From Pseudomonas sp. UBA6562 (lineage in GTDB: Bacteria; Pseudomonadota; Gammaproteobacteria; Pseudomonadales; Pseudomonadaceae): a stretch of 64,000 nucleotides of DNA. This document shows, one piece after another, positions 8,337 to 16,875 of the stretch. A program made the translations under genes and the position numbers. A model generated the notes under the pieces. That model was not told where the DNA came from and made no database searches. It saw only the letters and a program-made list of their open reading frames with translations. How positions within the stretch are numbered: the stretch's first letter is position 1; every line of letters begins with the position of its first letter. Location of the stretch: NCBI RefSeq assembly GCF_002434265.1, contig NZ_DJJS01000004.1, positions 62,001 to 126,000 on the forward strand, read 5' to 3'.

Positions 8337-9431
8337 ATGACGCCTCTAGAACGATACCAAGCAGATCTCAAACGTCCCGACTTCTTCCACGACGCAGCGC
8401 AGGAAACGGCGGTCCGTCACCTGCAGCGGCTGTACGACGACCTGCTGGCGGCGCAGAACAACAAACCGGGCATGCTCGGCAAGCTGTTCGGCCGCAAGGA
8501 GCAAACCCCGGTCAAGGGCCTGTATTTCTGGGGTGGCGTCGGTCGCGGCAAGACCTACCTGGTCGACACCTTCTTCGAAGCCTTGCCGTTCCCGCAGAAG
8601 ATGCGTACGCACTTCCACCGCTTCATGAAGCGCGTGCACGAGGAAATGAAAACCCTCAAGGGCGAGAAGAACCCCCTGACCGTCATCGCCAAGCGTTTCT
8701 CCAACGAGGCGCGGGTCATCTGCTTCGACGAGTTCTTCGTCTCCGACATCACCGACGCCATGATCCTCGGCACCTTGATGGAAGAGCTGTTCAAGAACGG
8801 CGTCACCCTGGTGGCCACTTCGAACATCGTGCCGGACGGCCTGTACAAGGATGGCCTGCAGCGCGCGCGCTTCCTGCCGGCCATCGCCATGATCAAGCAG
8901 TACACCGATGTGGTGAACGTCGACAGCGGCGTGGACTACCGTCTGCGCCATCTCGAACAGGCCGAGCTGTTCCACTACCCGCTCAACGACGCTGCCCACG
9001 AAAGCCTGCGCCAGAGCTTCAAGGCACTGACGCCCGACTGCACGCAGGCGGTGGAAAACGACGTGCTGATGATCGAAAACCGCGAAATCCACGCCTTGCG
9101 CACCTGCGACGATGTCGCCTGGTTCGATTTCCGCGCCCTGTGCGATGGCCCGCGTAGCCAGAACGACTACATCGAACTGGGCAAGATCTTCCACGCCGTG
9201 CTGCTCAGCAACGTCGAGCAGATGGGCGTCGCCTCCGACGACATCGCCCGTCGCTTCATCAACATGGTCGACGAGTTCTACGACCGTAACGTCAAGCTCA
9301 TCATCTCGGCGGAAGTCGAACTCAAGGACCTCTATACCGGCGGCCGTCTGAGCTTCGAATTCCAACGCACCTTGAGCCGCCTGCTGGAAATGCAATCCCA
9401 CGAGTTCCTGTCGCGCGCGCACAAGCCTTAA
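8337..9431 (+). CDS. zapE: Cell division protein ZapE (AFG1-like ATPase)
   Basis: A 364-residue AAA-type ATPase. Walker A is GGVGRGKTYLVD near residue 65 and Walker B ICFDEFFVSD near residue 127, with family stretches such as HFHRFMKRVHEEM. ZapE binds FtsZ and destabilises Z-rings in Escherichia coli under stress; the eukaryotic relative AFG1 acts in mitochondrial protein quality control. The ATG at 8337 follows GCGAATT with a weak ribosome binding site, but the next residues (TPLERYQADLKRPDF) are the family start. It is monocistronic or read through from trpS, and ends at the terminator at 9460-9498. Confidence 0.93.
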   Translation: MTPLERYQADLKRPDFFHDAAQETAVRHLQRLYDDLLAAQNNKPGMLGKLFGRKEQTPVKGLYFWGGVGRGKTYLVDTFFEALPFPQKMRTHFHRFMKRVHEEMKTLKGEKNPLTVIAKRFSNEARVICFDEFFVSDITDAMILGTLMEELFKNGVTLVATSNIVPDGLYKDGLQRARFLPAIAMIKQYTDVVNVDSGVDYRLRHLEQAELFHYPLNDAAHESLRQSFKALTPDCTQAVENDVLMIENREIHALRTCDDVAWFDFRALCDGPRSQNDYIELGKIFHAVLLSNVEQMGVASDDIARRFINMVDEFYDRNVKLIISAEVELKDLYTGGRLSFEFQRTLSRLLEMQSHEFLSRAHKP

Positions 9432-9459
9432 ACGGTACGTCGCAGCCTCCAGCCACTAC

Positions 9460-9498
9460 AAAAAAGCCGGCGCAGACCTGAGTCTGCCCGGCTTTTTT
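9460..9498 (+). terminator. Strong terminator after zapE, bidirectional
   Basis: A long stem (AAAAAAGCCGG-GCAGAC / GTCTGC-CCGGCTTTTTT, one bulged C) with a CTGA loop has a T-run on both strands. It serves zapE and the convergent AraC-family gene, which ends at 9524. Confidence 0.93.
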
Positions 9499-9523
9499 CG
9501 TTGCTGGTGGTGGCGCGCTCGGC

Positions 9524-10549
9524 TCACCTGCCGTTGGCCACGGCGGGTCGGTCGTTGTCCTGCATGAACTGCTGGCGATATTGGTTGGGCGAAAGGTCGG
9601 TGTGCTGGCGGAACAGCCGGGCGAAGAAGCTGGCGTCGTCGTAACCGACTTCGTAACTGATGGTCTTGATGCTCTTGCGTGTGCTCGACAGCAGGCCCTT
9701 GGCCGTTTCGATGCGCAAGCGTTGCAGGTAGTGCAAGGGCTTGTCGCCCGTGGCGCCCTGGAACCTGCGCATGAAATTGCGGATGCTCATGCCGTGGTTG
9801 CGGGCCACGTCCTCGAAGCGGAACTTGTCGGCGAAGTGGTCTTCCAGCCAGTGCTGGATCTGCAGGATGATCAGGTCCTGGTGCAACTTCTGGCCGCCGA
9901 AGCCCATGCGCCCTGGCGTGTAGTTGCGCTGCACCTCGTAGAGGATGTCGCGGGCGACCGCCTGCGCGACGTTGGCGCCGCAGAAGCGCTCGATCAAGTA
10001 GATGTACAGGTCGCACGCCGAGGTGGTGCCGCCTGCGCAATACAGGTTGTCGGCGTCGGTCAGGTGCTTGTCCTGATTCAACCTGACCTTCGGGAAACGT
10101 TCGGCGAAGCTGTTGAAGAAGCGCCAGTAGGTGGTCGCTTCCTTGCCGTCGAGCAGCCCGGCCTCGGCCAGCCAGAATACCCCGCTGGCTTCGCCGCAGA
10201 GTACCGCTCCGCGAGCATGCTGCGCGCGCAACCAAGGCAGCACCTGGGGCGATTTGGCCAGCAGGCGGTCGAAGTCGTCGGAGAAGGCCGGCAGGATGAT
10301 CACGTCGGCATCGTCCAGGCCGCCGTCGACGGGTATGCGCACCTTGCTGAAGCTATCGACCGCTTGGCCGTCGGGGCTGACCAGGCAGATCTCGAACATC
10401 GGCTGTGGGCTCAGGCCAAGCTGGCGGCTGTAGCGCAGACTGGCCAGGTGAAAGAAATCCTTGGCCTGCATCAGGGTCGAGGCGAACACCTGATCGGTGG
10501 CCAGGATGCTGACGCGCTGCAAGTGAGCACGAGAGGAAATGGGCGTCAT
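9524..10549 (-). CDS. GlxA/AraC-family transcriptional regulator with DJ-1/PfpI domain
   Basis: A 341-residue regulator. Residues about 10-190 form a class I glutamine-amidotransferase/DJ-1-like domain, with CGEASGVFWLAEAGLLDG around the nucleophile elbow. The last 110 residues hold two AraC-type helix-turn-helix motifs (FEDVARNHGMSIRNFMRRF and the AraC signature YEVGYDDASFFARLFRQHTDLSP). Such GlxA-type proteins often control amine, amino acid or quaternary-ammonium catabolism in Pseudomonas (for example CdhR, GbdR and ArgR), but the target here cannot be told from sequence. It lies 113 bp downstream of the Tas-like reductase gene on the same strand. Confidence 0.88.
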   Translation of the reverse strand: MTPISSRAHLQRVSILATDQVFASTLMQAKDFFHLASLRYSRQLGLSPQPMFEICLVSPDGQAVDSFSKVRIPVDGGLDDADVIILPAFSDDFDRLLAKSPQVLPWLRAQHARGAVLCGEASGVFWLAEAGLLDGKEATTYWRFFNSFAERFPKVRLNQDKHLTDADNLYCAGGTTSACDLYIYLIERFCGANVAQAVARDILYEVQRNYTPGRMGFGGQKLHQDLIILQIQHWLEDHFADKFRFEDVARNHGMSIRNFMRRFQGATGDKPLHYLQRLRIETAKGLLSSTRKSIKTISYEVGYDDASFFARLFRQHTDLSPNQYRQQFMQDNDRPAVANGR

Positions 10550-10662
10550 GGTCTTTGTTCTTATAGGGGTAAGTGGTCAATCCGTGGCTGGATCGTCTTA
10601 CCTTTTTTCGTCGCTGTCTAGCGCGAAACGGCAGAGGAGAGCGCCGAAGCGCCCCGTCGTGG

Positions 10663-11703
10663 TCATGGCGCCGGGTTGGGCTGGTCCTGGTGGATGGCCT
10701 CGATGGCCGCGAGCAGTTCGTCGCTGAGGTTGAGGCGGCTGCTGTCGAGGTTGAGTTTGAGCTGTTCGAGGTTGGTCGCGCCGATGATGTTGCTGGTCAC
10801 GAACGGCTGGCGAGTGACGAAGGCCAGGGCCATCTGCGCCGGGTCCAGGCCGTGTTCGCGGGCCAGCTGCACGTAGCGGCTGCAAGCGGCGACGGTCTGC
10901 GGGTTGGAGTAGCGGGCGAAGCGGCTGAACAGGGTCAGGCGCGCCCCTTCCGGTCGGGCACCTTGTTCGTACTTGCCCGACAGCATGCCGAAGGCCAGCG
11001 GGGAATAGGCCAGGAGGCCGCATTGCTCGCGGATCGCCACCTCCGCCAGGCCGACCTCGAAGCTGCGGTTGAGCAGGTTGTAAGGGTTCTGGACCGACAC
11101 CGCCCGCGGCCAGCCACGGCTCTCGGCCAGTTGCAGGAACTTCATGGTGCCCCAAGGCGTTTCGTTGGACAGGCCGATATGGCGGATCTTGCCCGCGCGG
11201 ACTTGTTCGTCCAGCGCCTCCAGGGTTTCCTCCAAGGGCGTGAAATGATCATGCGGCAGGTGCTGGTAGCCGAGCTTGCCGAAGAAATTGGTACTGCGTT
11301 CCGGCCAGTGCAGCTGGTAGAGGTCGAGGTAGTCGGTGCCCAGCCGTTGCAGGCTGGCGTCGAGCGCTTCGACGATGTGGCGGCGGTTGTGCCTGAGCTG
11401 GCCGTCGCGGATGTGGCTGATGCCGTTGCCGGGGCCCGCGATCTTGCTCGCCAGGATCCACTGGTCACGATCGCGGTGCTGGCGGAACCAGTTGCCGATG
11501 ATGCGCTCGGTGGCCGCATAGGTTTCTGGACGAGGGGGAACCGGGTACATCTCGGCGGTATCGATGAAATTGACACCGTGGTCACGGGCCATGGCGATTT
11601 GCGCGAACGCTTCGGACTCGTCGTTCTGTTCGCCCCAGGTCATGGTGCCCAGGCACAGGGCGCTGACGTCGAGCTTGGTATCCCCCAACTTGCGTTGTTC
11701 CAT
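10663..11703 (-). CDS. tas: Aldo-keto reductase, Tas family
   Basis: A 346-residue NADP(H)-dependent aldo-keto reductase with the same length as Escherichia coli Tas and many shared blocks: FIDTAEMYPVPPRPET, DYLDLYQLHWPER, NPYNLLNRSFEVGLAE and GLDPAQMALAFV. The catalytic Asp/Tyr pair is seen in FIDTAEMY; Lys is in ILASKIAGPG and His in LYQLHWP. The physiological substrate is not established (Tas was found as a suppressor of tyrosine auxotrophy). The ATG at 11703 begins MEQRKLGDTKLDVS with a GGAG-type site upstream. It is read toward the GlxA-type regulator and away from rplM. Confidence 0.9.
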   Translation of the reverse strand: MEQRKLGDTKLDVSALCLGTMTWGEQNDESEAFAQIAMARDHGVNFIDTAEMYPVPPRPETYAATERIIGNWFRQHRDRDQWILASKIAGPGNGISHIRDGQLRHNRRHIVEALDASLQRLGTDYLDLYQLHWPERSTNFFGKLGYQHLPHDHFTPLEETLEALDEQVRAGKIRHIGLSNETPWGTMKFLQLAESRGWPRAVSVQNPYNLLNRSFEVGLAEVAIREQCGLLAYSPLAFGMLSGKYEQGARPEGARLTLFSRFARYSNPQTVAACSRYVQLAREHGLDPAQMALAFVTRQPFVTSNIIGATNLEQLKLNLDSSRLNLSDELLAAIEAIHQDQPNPAP

Positions 11704-11886
11704 GTGGGTCTGTCTCCTCTGATAGAAAATGATCGAAGCGGGTTGAAATTTCCCACGTAATCTGGATAATTATGCGCCTTCGTGCGCTGCGGAAGTGATG
11801 CACCGCGTTGTACGAGAAACCTTTGCCGAATCTGGACGCGCCGACCCGAGCCCCCTATAGCGTCCGCATGCGGCTGCGCGCTTGAC

Positions 11887-11915
11887 TTGTCAAGTGATGC
11901 ACTAACCAGTAAGAT
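11887..11915 (+). promoter_or_regulatory. Sigma-70 promoter for rplM-rpsI
   Basis: TTGTCA (11887-11892) and TAAGAT (11910-11915) are 17 bp apart, giving five and four matches to the consensus hexamers. Transcription would start near 11922, about 38 bp before rplM. The -35 box overlaps the palindrome CTTGACTTGTCAAG at 11881-11894. Confidence 0.6.
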
Positions 11916-11959
11916 TCGCCGTCTTAATTTTCGCTGGGCGGCCTCTGAGGCTTTAGAGA

Positions 11960-12388
11960 ATGAAAACTTTTACTGCTAAACCGGAAACAGTAACGCGCGA
12001 CTGGTTCGTCGTCGACGCCGCTGGTAAGACCCTGGGTCGTCTTGCCACCGAAATCGCTCTTCGTCTGCGCGGCAAGCACAAGGCAGAATACACCCCTCAC
12101 GTTGACACCGGCGACTACATCGTCGTCATCAACGCCGAGCAGGTACGTGTCACTGGTGCCAAAGCTACAGACAAAATGTACTACTCCCACTCCGGCTTCC
12201 CGGGCGGTATCAAGGAAATCAACTTCGAGAAGTTGCTTGCCAAGGCCCCCGAGCGCGTGATCGAGACCGCGGTCAAAGGCATGCTGCCTAAGAACCCGCT
12301 GGGCCGCGACATGTACCGCAAGCTGAAAGTGTACGCGGGTGCTGCTCACCCACACACTGCTCAGCAGCCTCAAGAACTGAAGATCTAA
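11960..12388 (+). CDS. rplM: 50S ribosomal protein L13
   Basis: 142 residues, the standard bacterial length. It starts MKTFTAKPETVTRDWFVVDA and carries the L13 signature GMLPKNPLGRDMYRKLKVY and the KTLGRLATEIA region. L13 is an early assembly protein of the large subunit and binds 23S rRNA. It is the first gene of the conserved rplM-rpsI operon, 14 bp from rpsI. The leader is short, and I see no obvious autoregulatory structure. Codon use is biased towards highly expressed codons, unlike the flanking reductase gene. Confidence 0.98.
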   Translation: MKTFTAKPETVTRDWFVVDAAGKTLGRLATEIALRLRGKHKAEYTPHVDTGDYIVVINAEQVRVTGAKATDKMYYSHSGFPGGIKEINFEKLLAKAPERVIETAVKGMLPKNPLGRDMYRKLKVYAGAAHPHTAQQPQELKI

Positions 12389-12402
12389 CGGGATAGTTCA
12401 TT

Positions 12403-12795
12403 ATGTCGGCGACTCAAAATTACGGCACTGGCCGTCGCAAGACCGCAACCGCTCGCGTGTTCCTGCGTCCAGGTACTGGCAACATCTCCATCAACAACCG
12501 TCCTCTGGACACGTTCTTCGGCCGCGAAACCGCTCGCATGGTTGTTCGCCAGCCGCTGGAACTGACCGAGAACCTTGAGAAGTTCGACATCTACGTCACC
12601 GTTGCCGGTGGTGGTGTCAGCGGTCAAGCCGGCGCAATCCGCCACGGCATCACCCGCGCTCTGATGGAATACGACGAAGCCCTGCGCCCAGCACTGCGCC
12701 GCGCTGGCTACGTCACCCGCGATGCTCGTGAAGTCGAGCGTAAGAAAGTGGGTCTGCGTAAAGCGCGTAAGCGTCCTCAGTACTCCAAGCGTTAA
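12403..12795 (+). CDS. rpsI: 30S ribosomal protein S9
   Basis: 130 residues, the usual length, with the typical start MSATQNYGTGRRKTATARVF. The basic C-terminus ends in RKRPQYSKR, whose final Lys-Arg reaches the P-site tRNA in the decoding centre. It is the second gene of the rplM-rpsI operon, 14 bp after rplM, and is followed by a strong terminator at 12815-12848. The product binds the head of the small subunit. Confidence 0.98.
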   Translation: MSATQNYGTGRRKTATARVFLRPGTGNISINNRPLDTFFGRETARMVVRQPLELTENLEKFDIYVTVAGGGVSGQAGAIRHGITRALMEYDEALRPALRRAGYVTRDAREVERKKVGLRKARKRPQYSKR

Positions 12796-12814
12796 TCGCG
12801 CTTCGGCAGTCGAG

Positions 12815-12848
12815 AAAAACCCGATTCCTTGGAATCGGGTTTTTTTTT
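12815..12848 (+). terminator. Terminator of the rplM-rpsI operon
   Basis: An almost loop-free stem (AAAAACCCGATTCC / GGAATCGGGTTTTT) is followed by a longer T-run, 20 bp past the rpsI stop. Confidence 0.95.
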
Positions 12849-13056
12849 GCCTGCGCATTGGCCTCGTCCGTACCCGCTTCGTCTCGCCTTATAGACGTAG
12901 ATCAAGCAATGCGAGAGTTGGCGCCGCCCTGCGGCTAATCACCTTGTCATTGTGTGGGCTTGTTTCTTACCATGGCGGCCAATTTTTGGTGCCACAGATA
13001 TTGCCTGATGACAGGCCCGCAGAACGGGTCGTGAACGCGGATGGGGAGAGGACTGA

Positions 13057-13650
13057 ATGAGTAATGACGGCGTCAATGCAGGGCGGCGCCGCTTCCTTGT
13101 AGCTGCCACTTCGGTGGTGGGTGCAGCGGGGGCAGTCGGCGCTGCGGTACCGTTCGTGGGGTCATGGTTTCCCAGTGCCAAGGCCAAGGCGGCGGGGGCA
13201 CCGGTCAAGGTCAACATCGCCAAGATCGAGCCAGGTCAGCAGATGGTGGCCGAGTGGCGTGGCCAGCCCGTGTTCATCGTGCGACGCACGGCGGAGATCC
13301 TGGGTAACCTGCAAAAGATCGTCGACGATCTGTCCGATCCACAGTCCAAGGCCTCCGATCAACCCACTTACGTCGACGCGCAGACGCGTTCGATCAAGCC
13401 GGACATTCTCATCCTCGTAGGGCTGTGTACGCACCTGGGCTGCTCGCCCACGTTCCGTCCCGAAGTGGCGCCGGTCGACCTGGGCCCCAAATGGGTCGGC
13501 GGCTATTTCTGCCCCTGCCATGGCTCGCACTACGACATGGCGGGCCGCGTCTACAAATCGCAGCCAGCGCCGCTCAACCTGCCTGTGCCACCCCATGCCT
13601 ATGAGTCGGACGACATCGTCGTCATCGGCGTCGATCAGGAGAACGTGTGA
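13057..13650 (+). CDS. petA: Ubiquinol-cytochrome c reductase, Rieske iron-sulfur subunit
   Basis: 197 residues. The N-terminus has a twin-arginine-like RRRFLVAATSV followed by a hydrophobic anchor (about residues 12-35), consistent with Tat-dependent insertion. The 2Fe-2S ligands are in CTHLGC (about residue 128) and CPCHGSHYD (about 151). This subunit of the cytochrome bc1 complex moves electrons from ubiquinol to cytochrome c1. It is the first gene of petABC; its stop overlaps the petB start (TGATG). The ATG at 13057 lies after GGGGAGAGGACTGA, a good ribosome binding site. Confidence 0.97.
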   Translation: MSNDGVNAGRRRFLVAATSVVGAAGAVGAAVPFVGSWFPSAKAKAAGAPVKVNIAKIEPGQQMVAEWRGQPVFIVRRTAEILGNLQKIVDDLSDPQSKASDQPTYVDAQTRSIKPDILILVGLCTHLGCSPTFRPEVAPVDLGPKWVGGYFCPCHGSHYDMAGRVYKSQPAPLNLPVPPHAYESDDIVVIGVDQENV

Positions 13651-14861
13651 TGAGCAAGTTCATGCAATGGATCGATGCGCGTTTCCCCGCGACCAAGATG
13701 TGGGAAGAGCACCTGAGCAAGTACTACGCCCCGAAGAACTTCAACTTTCTGTACTTCTTCGGCTCCCTGGCGTTGCTGGTGCTGGTCAATCAGATCGTCA
13801 CCGGTGTGTGGCTGACCATGAGCTTTACGCCCTCGGCAGAAGAGGCGTTCGCATCGGTCGAATACATCATGCGCGATGTGGAATACGGCTGGATTCTGCG
13901 CTACTTGCACTCCACCGGGGCTTCGGCGTTCTTCATCGTGGTCTATCTGCACATGTTCCGCGGCCTGCTCTACGGTTCCTACCAAAAGCCCCGCGAGCTG
14001 GTATGGCTGTTCGGCATGCTCATCTATCTGGCGCTGATGGCCGAAGCGTTCATGGGCTATTTGTTGCCTTGGGGGCAGATGTCGTATTGGGGCGCGCAGG
14101 TGATCATTTCGCTGTTCGGCGCCATTCCCGTGATCGGTGACGACCTGACCCAATGGATTCGCGGTGACTACCTGATTTCCGGCATCACCCTGAACCGCTT
14201 CTTCGCCTTGCACGTGGTGGCGCTGCCCATCGTCATCCTCGGGCTTGTGGTGCTGCACATCCTGGCGCTGCACGAGGTGGGGTCGAACAACCCTGACGGC
14301 ATCGACATCAAGAAGCACAAGGACGAAAACGGCATTCCCCTCGACGGCATTCCGTTCCACCCGTACTACACGGTCAAGGATATCGTCGGCGTCGTGGTGT
14401 TCCTGTTCGTGTTCTGCTCGGTGGTGTTCTTCTTCCCGGAAATGGGCGGGTACTTCCTGGAAAAACCCAACTTCGAGCAAGCCAACGCCTTCAAGACGCC
14501 TGAGCACATCGCGCCGGTCTGGTACTTCACACCCTTCTACGCAATCTTGCGCGCGGTGCCCGACAAGCTGATGGGAGTGATCGCCATGGGCGCGGCGATC
14601 GCGGTGCTGTTCGTACTGCCCTGGCTCGACCGCAGCCCGGTGCGCTCGATGCGTTACAAGGGGTGGCTGAGCAAAGTGTTCCTGCTGGTGTTCTGCGTGT
14701 CCTTCGTGATCCTGGGCGTACTGGGCGTGCTAGCGCCGACCCCTGGCCGGACCTTGCTCTCGCAAGTGTGCACCGCGCTGTATTTCGCCTACTTCCTGCT
14801 GATGCCGTTTTATACCCGGCTCGAACAGACCAAACCGGTTCCGGAAAGGGTGACTGGCTGA
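13650..14861 (+). CDS. petB: Ubiquinol-cytochrome c reductase, cytochrome b subunit
   Basis: 403 residues from the ATG at 13650, which overlaps the petA stop by one base; an in-frame GTG one codon earlier is less likely. It is a multi-spanning membrane protein with the heme b His ligands in the second and fourth helices (HSTGASAFFIVVYLHMFRG and FFALHVVALPIV), and the quinol-site region PEWYF-like variant PVWYFTPFYAILRAVP. It carries both heme b groups and the quinol oxidation and reduction sites of the bc1 complex in the inner membrane. It is coupled to petC by a one-base stop/start overlap. Confidence 0.97.
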   Translation: MSKFMQWIDARFPATKMWEEHLSKYYAPKNFNFLYFFGSLALLVLVNQIVTGVWLTMSFTPSAEEAFASVEYIMRDVEYGWILRYLHSTGASAFFIVVYLHMFRGLLYGSYQKPRELVWLFGMLIYLALMAEAFMGYLLPWGQMSYWGAQVIISLFGAIPVIGDDLTQWIRGDYLISGITLNRFFALHVVALPIVILGLVVLHILALHEVGSNNPDGIDIKKHKDENGIPLDGIPFHPYYTVKDIVGVVVFLFVFCSVVFFFPEMGGYFLEKPNFEQANAFKTPEHIAPVWYFTPFYAILRAVPDKLMGVIAMGAAIAVLFVLPWLDRSPVRSMRYKGWLSKVFLLVFCVSFVILGVLGVLAPTPGRTLLSQVCTALYFAYFLLMPFYTRLEQTKPVPERVTG

Positions 14862-15640
14862 TGAATAAGCTGATTGTTGTACTGTTGTTGGCTCTCTTCC
14901 CGCTGTCCGCCTGGGCGGCGGAGCATGGCGTGACGCTGGACAAGGTCGATGTCGACCTGTCCGACAAAGCCGCTCTGCAAGACGGCGCGCGCACCTTCGC
15001 CAACTACTGCATGGGTTGCCACAGCGCCAAATTCCAACGTTACGAGCGCGTGGCCGACGACTTGGACATTCCCCACGACGTGATGCTGGAAAACCTGGTG
15101 TTCACCGGCGCCAAGATCGGCGACCACATGAAGATCGGCATGCAGGCGCAGGATGCCAAGACCTGGTTCGGTGCCGCGCCGCCTGACTTGACCCTGGTGG
15201 CTCGCGTGCGCGGCGAAGATTGGTTGTACAGCTACCTGCGCAGCTTCTATGCCGACCCGTCGCGGCCCTACGGCGTCAACAACAAAGTGTTCCCCAACGT
15301 CGGCATGCCCAATGTGTTGGCAGGGTTGCAGGGCAACCAGGTCATCGGCTGCAAGCAGGTGCAGACCGTCGTCGAGGGCAAGAGGCAGTTCGATCCGTTG
15401 ACCGGTACTCCATTGACCCATGAAGCCTGCGATCAGCTGACCGTGGAGCCGAATTCCGGTACCCTGGCGCCCGAACAGTTCGACGAGAAGGTCAAGAATC
15501 TAGTGACCTTCCTGGCCTATTCGGCCAACCCGGTAAAGCTGGAGAGCCAGCGTATCGGCACCTATGTGCTGTTGTATCTGGCCGTTTTCTTCGTATTCGC
15601 CTATTTCCTCAAGCGCGAGTACTGGAAGGACGTGCACTGA
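14861..15640 (+). CDS. petC: Ubiquinol-cytochrome c reductase, cytochrome c1 subunit
   Basis: 259 residues from the ATG at 14861, overlapping the petB stop (TGATG). A signal peptide of about 20 residues ends at SAWAAEHG. The single c-type heme site is CMGCH (about residue 49), and a C-terminal transmembrane anchor (VLLYLAVFFVFAYFL) precedes a short basic tail. Cytochrome c1 receives electrons from the Rieske centre and passes them to soluble cytochromes. It is the last gene of petABC; no clear terminator follows before sspA, 121 bp away. Confidence 0.96.
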   Translation: MNKLIVVLLLALFPLSAWAAEHGVTLDKVDVDLSDKAALQDGARTFANYCMGCHSAKFQRYERVADDLDIPHDVMLENLVFTGAKIGDHMKIGMQAQDAKTWFGAAPPDLTLVARVRGEDWLYSYLRSFYADPSRPYGVNNKVFPNVGMPNVLAGLQGNQVIGCKQVQTVVEGKRQFDPLTGTPLTHEACDQLTVEPNSGTLAPEQFDEKVKNLVTFLAYSANPVKLESQRIGTYVLLYLAVFFVFAYFLKREYWKDVH

Positions 15641-15761
15641 TCGCGCAGCCATAGCGGGAAGTTGAACGCGCTCCGATGCGGCGTTGGCAGTCAGCCAGCG
15701 CCGTCTCGGGGCGCGTTTGCGTTTAGGGTATTGCACGCATGTTTATGCGAGGAGTCACGTG

Positions 15762-16385
15762 ATGGACGTCATCAATGGGTTGGCTTGTTATTCCGACCCC
15801 GCTGACCATTATTCCCACCGGGTGCGTCTGGTGCTTGCCGAGAAGGGGATCAGTGTAAAGATCATCGACGTCGATGCCGCGCACCTGCCGCCGAAGCTGG
15901 TCGAGGTCAACCCCTATGGCAGTGTCCCGACCCTGGTGGACCGCGATCTGACGCTGTACGAACCCACCGTGGTCGTGGAGTACCTCGAAGAACGGTATCC
16001 GCATCCGCCGCTGATGCCGGTGTACCCAGTGGCGCGGGGCAACACACGGTTGTTGATGCATCGCATTCAGCGGGACTGGTGCACGCTGGCCGATGTCGTC
16101 CTGGATTTACGCAGTGCCAAGGCTGCGAGCCTTGAGGCGCGCAAGAACCTGCGCGAGAGCCTGATCGGGGTATCAGCATTGTTCGGCGAGTTCAACTGTT
16201 TCATGAGTGAGGAGCAAAGCCTGCTCGATTGTTGTCTACTGCCCATCCTATGGCGCCTGCCGAGCATGGGCATCGAATTGCCGCGGCAAGCCAAGCCGTT
16301 GTTGGATTACATGGAACGACAGTTCGCTCGCCCGTCATTCATGGCAAGCCTGTCGTCCGCCGAGCGCGAAATGCGCAACGTTTAA
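15762..16385 (+). CDS. sspA: Stringent starvation protein A
   Basis: 207 residues from the ATG at 15762, preceded by GGAG at about 15750-15753. It has a GST-like fold with N-terminal thioredoxin-like domain (LACYSDPADHYSHRVRLVL) and the helical C-terminal part (SEEQSLLDCCLLPILWRLP). SspA binds RNA polymerase and tunes stationary-phase and virulence transcription; it has no GST activity in characterised members. It stands upstream of sspB with a 10-bp gap, as in most gammaproteobacteria. The assignment is firm from the recalled Pseudomonas sequence. Confidence 0.95.
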   Translation: MDVINGLACYSDPADHYSHRVRLVLAEKGISVKIIDVDAAHLPPKLVEVNPYGSVPTLVDRDLTLYEPTVVVEYLEERYPHPPLMPVYPVARGNTRLLMHRIQRDWCTLADVVLDLRSAKAASLEARKNLRESLIGVSALFGEFNCFMSEEQSLLDCCLLPILWRLPSMGIELPRQAKPLLDYMERQFARPSFMASLSSAEREMRNV

Positions 16386-16395
16386 GGAGCCGGTG

Positions 16396-16827
16396 ATGAA
16401 TTCCAGTCGCCCCTATCTGGTTAAAGCCCTCTACGAGTGGATCGTCGATAACGATTGCACGCCCCATATGCTGGTGAATGCCGAATACCCGCAAGTTCAA
16501 GTGCCGGATGGTTTCGCCAGCGATGGTCAGATCGTCCTCAATGTATCGCCCAGCGCCGTGCGCAGCTTGCACATGGATAATCAAGCCGTGAGTTTCGAAG
16601 GGCGCTTCGGCGGCGTTCCACACAGCCTTTACGTGCCTACGGGCGCTATCCTGGGCATCTATGCGCGGGAAAACGGCCAAGGCATGGTCTTCGAGCTGGA
16701 GCCCTCTCTGGAGGAAGACGACCTGGCGCTCGACGAGGAAGGTTTCGGCGCGGACGACGATTCCCGGGACGGTGGCGGCCAGCCGCCTCGGCCAAGCGGG
16801 CGTCCTAGCCTGAAGGTGGTCAAGTAA
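16396..16827 (+). CDS. sspB: ClpXP adaptor protein SspB
   Basis: 143 residues from the ATG at 16396, with AAGGAG 10 bp upstream. The folded N-terminal domain (RPYLVKALYEWIVDNDCTPHML, FGGVPHSLYVPTGAILGIYA) binds the ssrA tag. It is followed by an acidic linker and a short C-terminal ClpX-binding motif (RPSLKVVK). The protein delivers trans-translation products to ClpXP. It is the second gene of the sspAB pair and is closed by a strong hairpin at 16830-16859. Confidence 0.95.
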   Translation: MNSSRPYLVKALYEWIVDNDCTPHMLVNAEYPQVQVPDGFASDGQIVLNVSPSAVRSLHMDNQAVSFEGRFGGVPHSLYVPTGAILGIYARENGQGMVFELEPSLEEDDLALDEEGFGADDDSRDGGGQPPRPSGRPSLKVVK

Positions 16828-16829
16828 CG

Positions 16830-16859
16830 AAAAAGGCGATCCGCAGGGATCGCCTTTTT
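16830..16859 (+). terminator. Terminator between sspB and dolP, bidirectional
   Basis: A 13-bp stem (AAAAAGGCGATCC / GGATCGCCTTTTT) with a GCAG loop lies just past the sspB stop. A- and T-runs on both sides let it also end the convergent lpoA-yraN-gmhA-dolP transcript. Confidence 0.93.
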
Positions 16860-16875
16860 CATGGGGCAGCAGGAG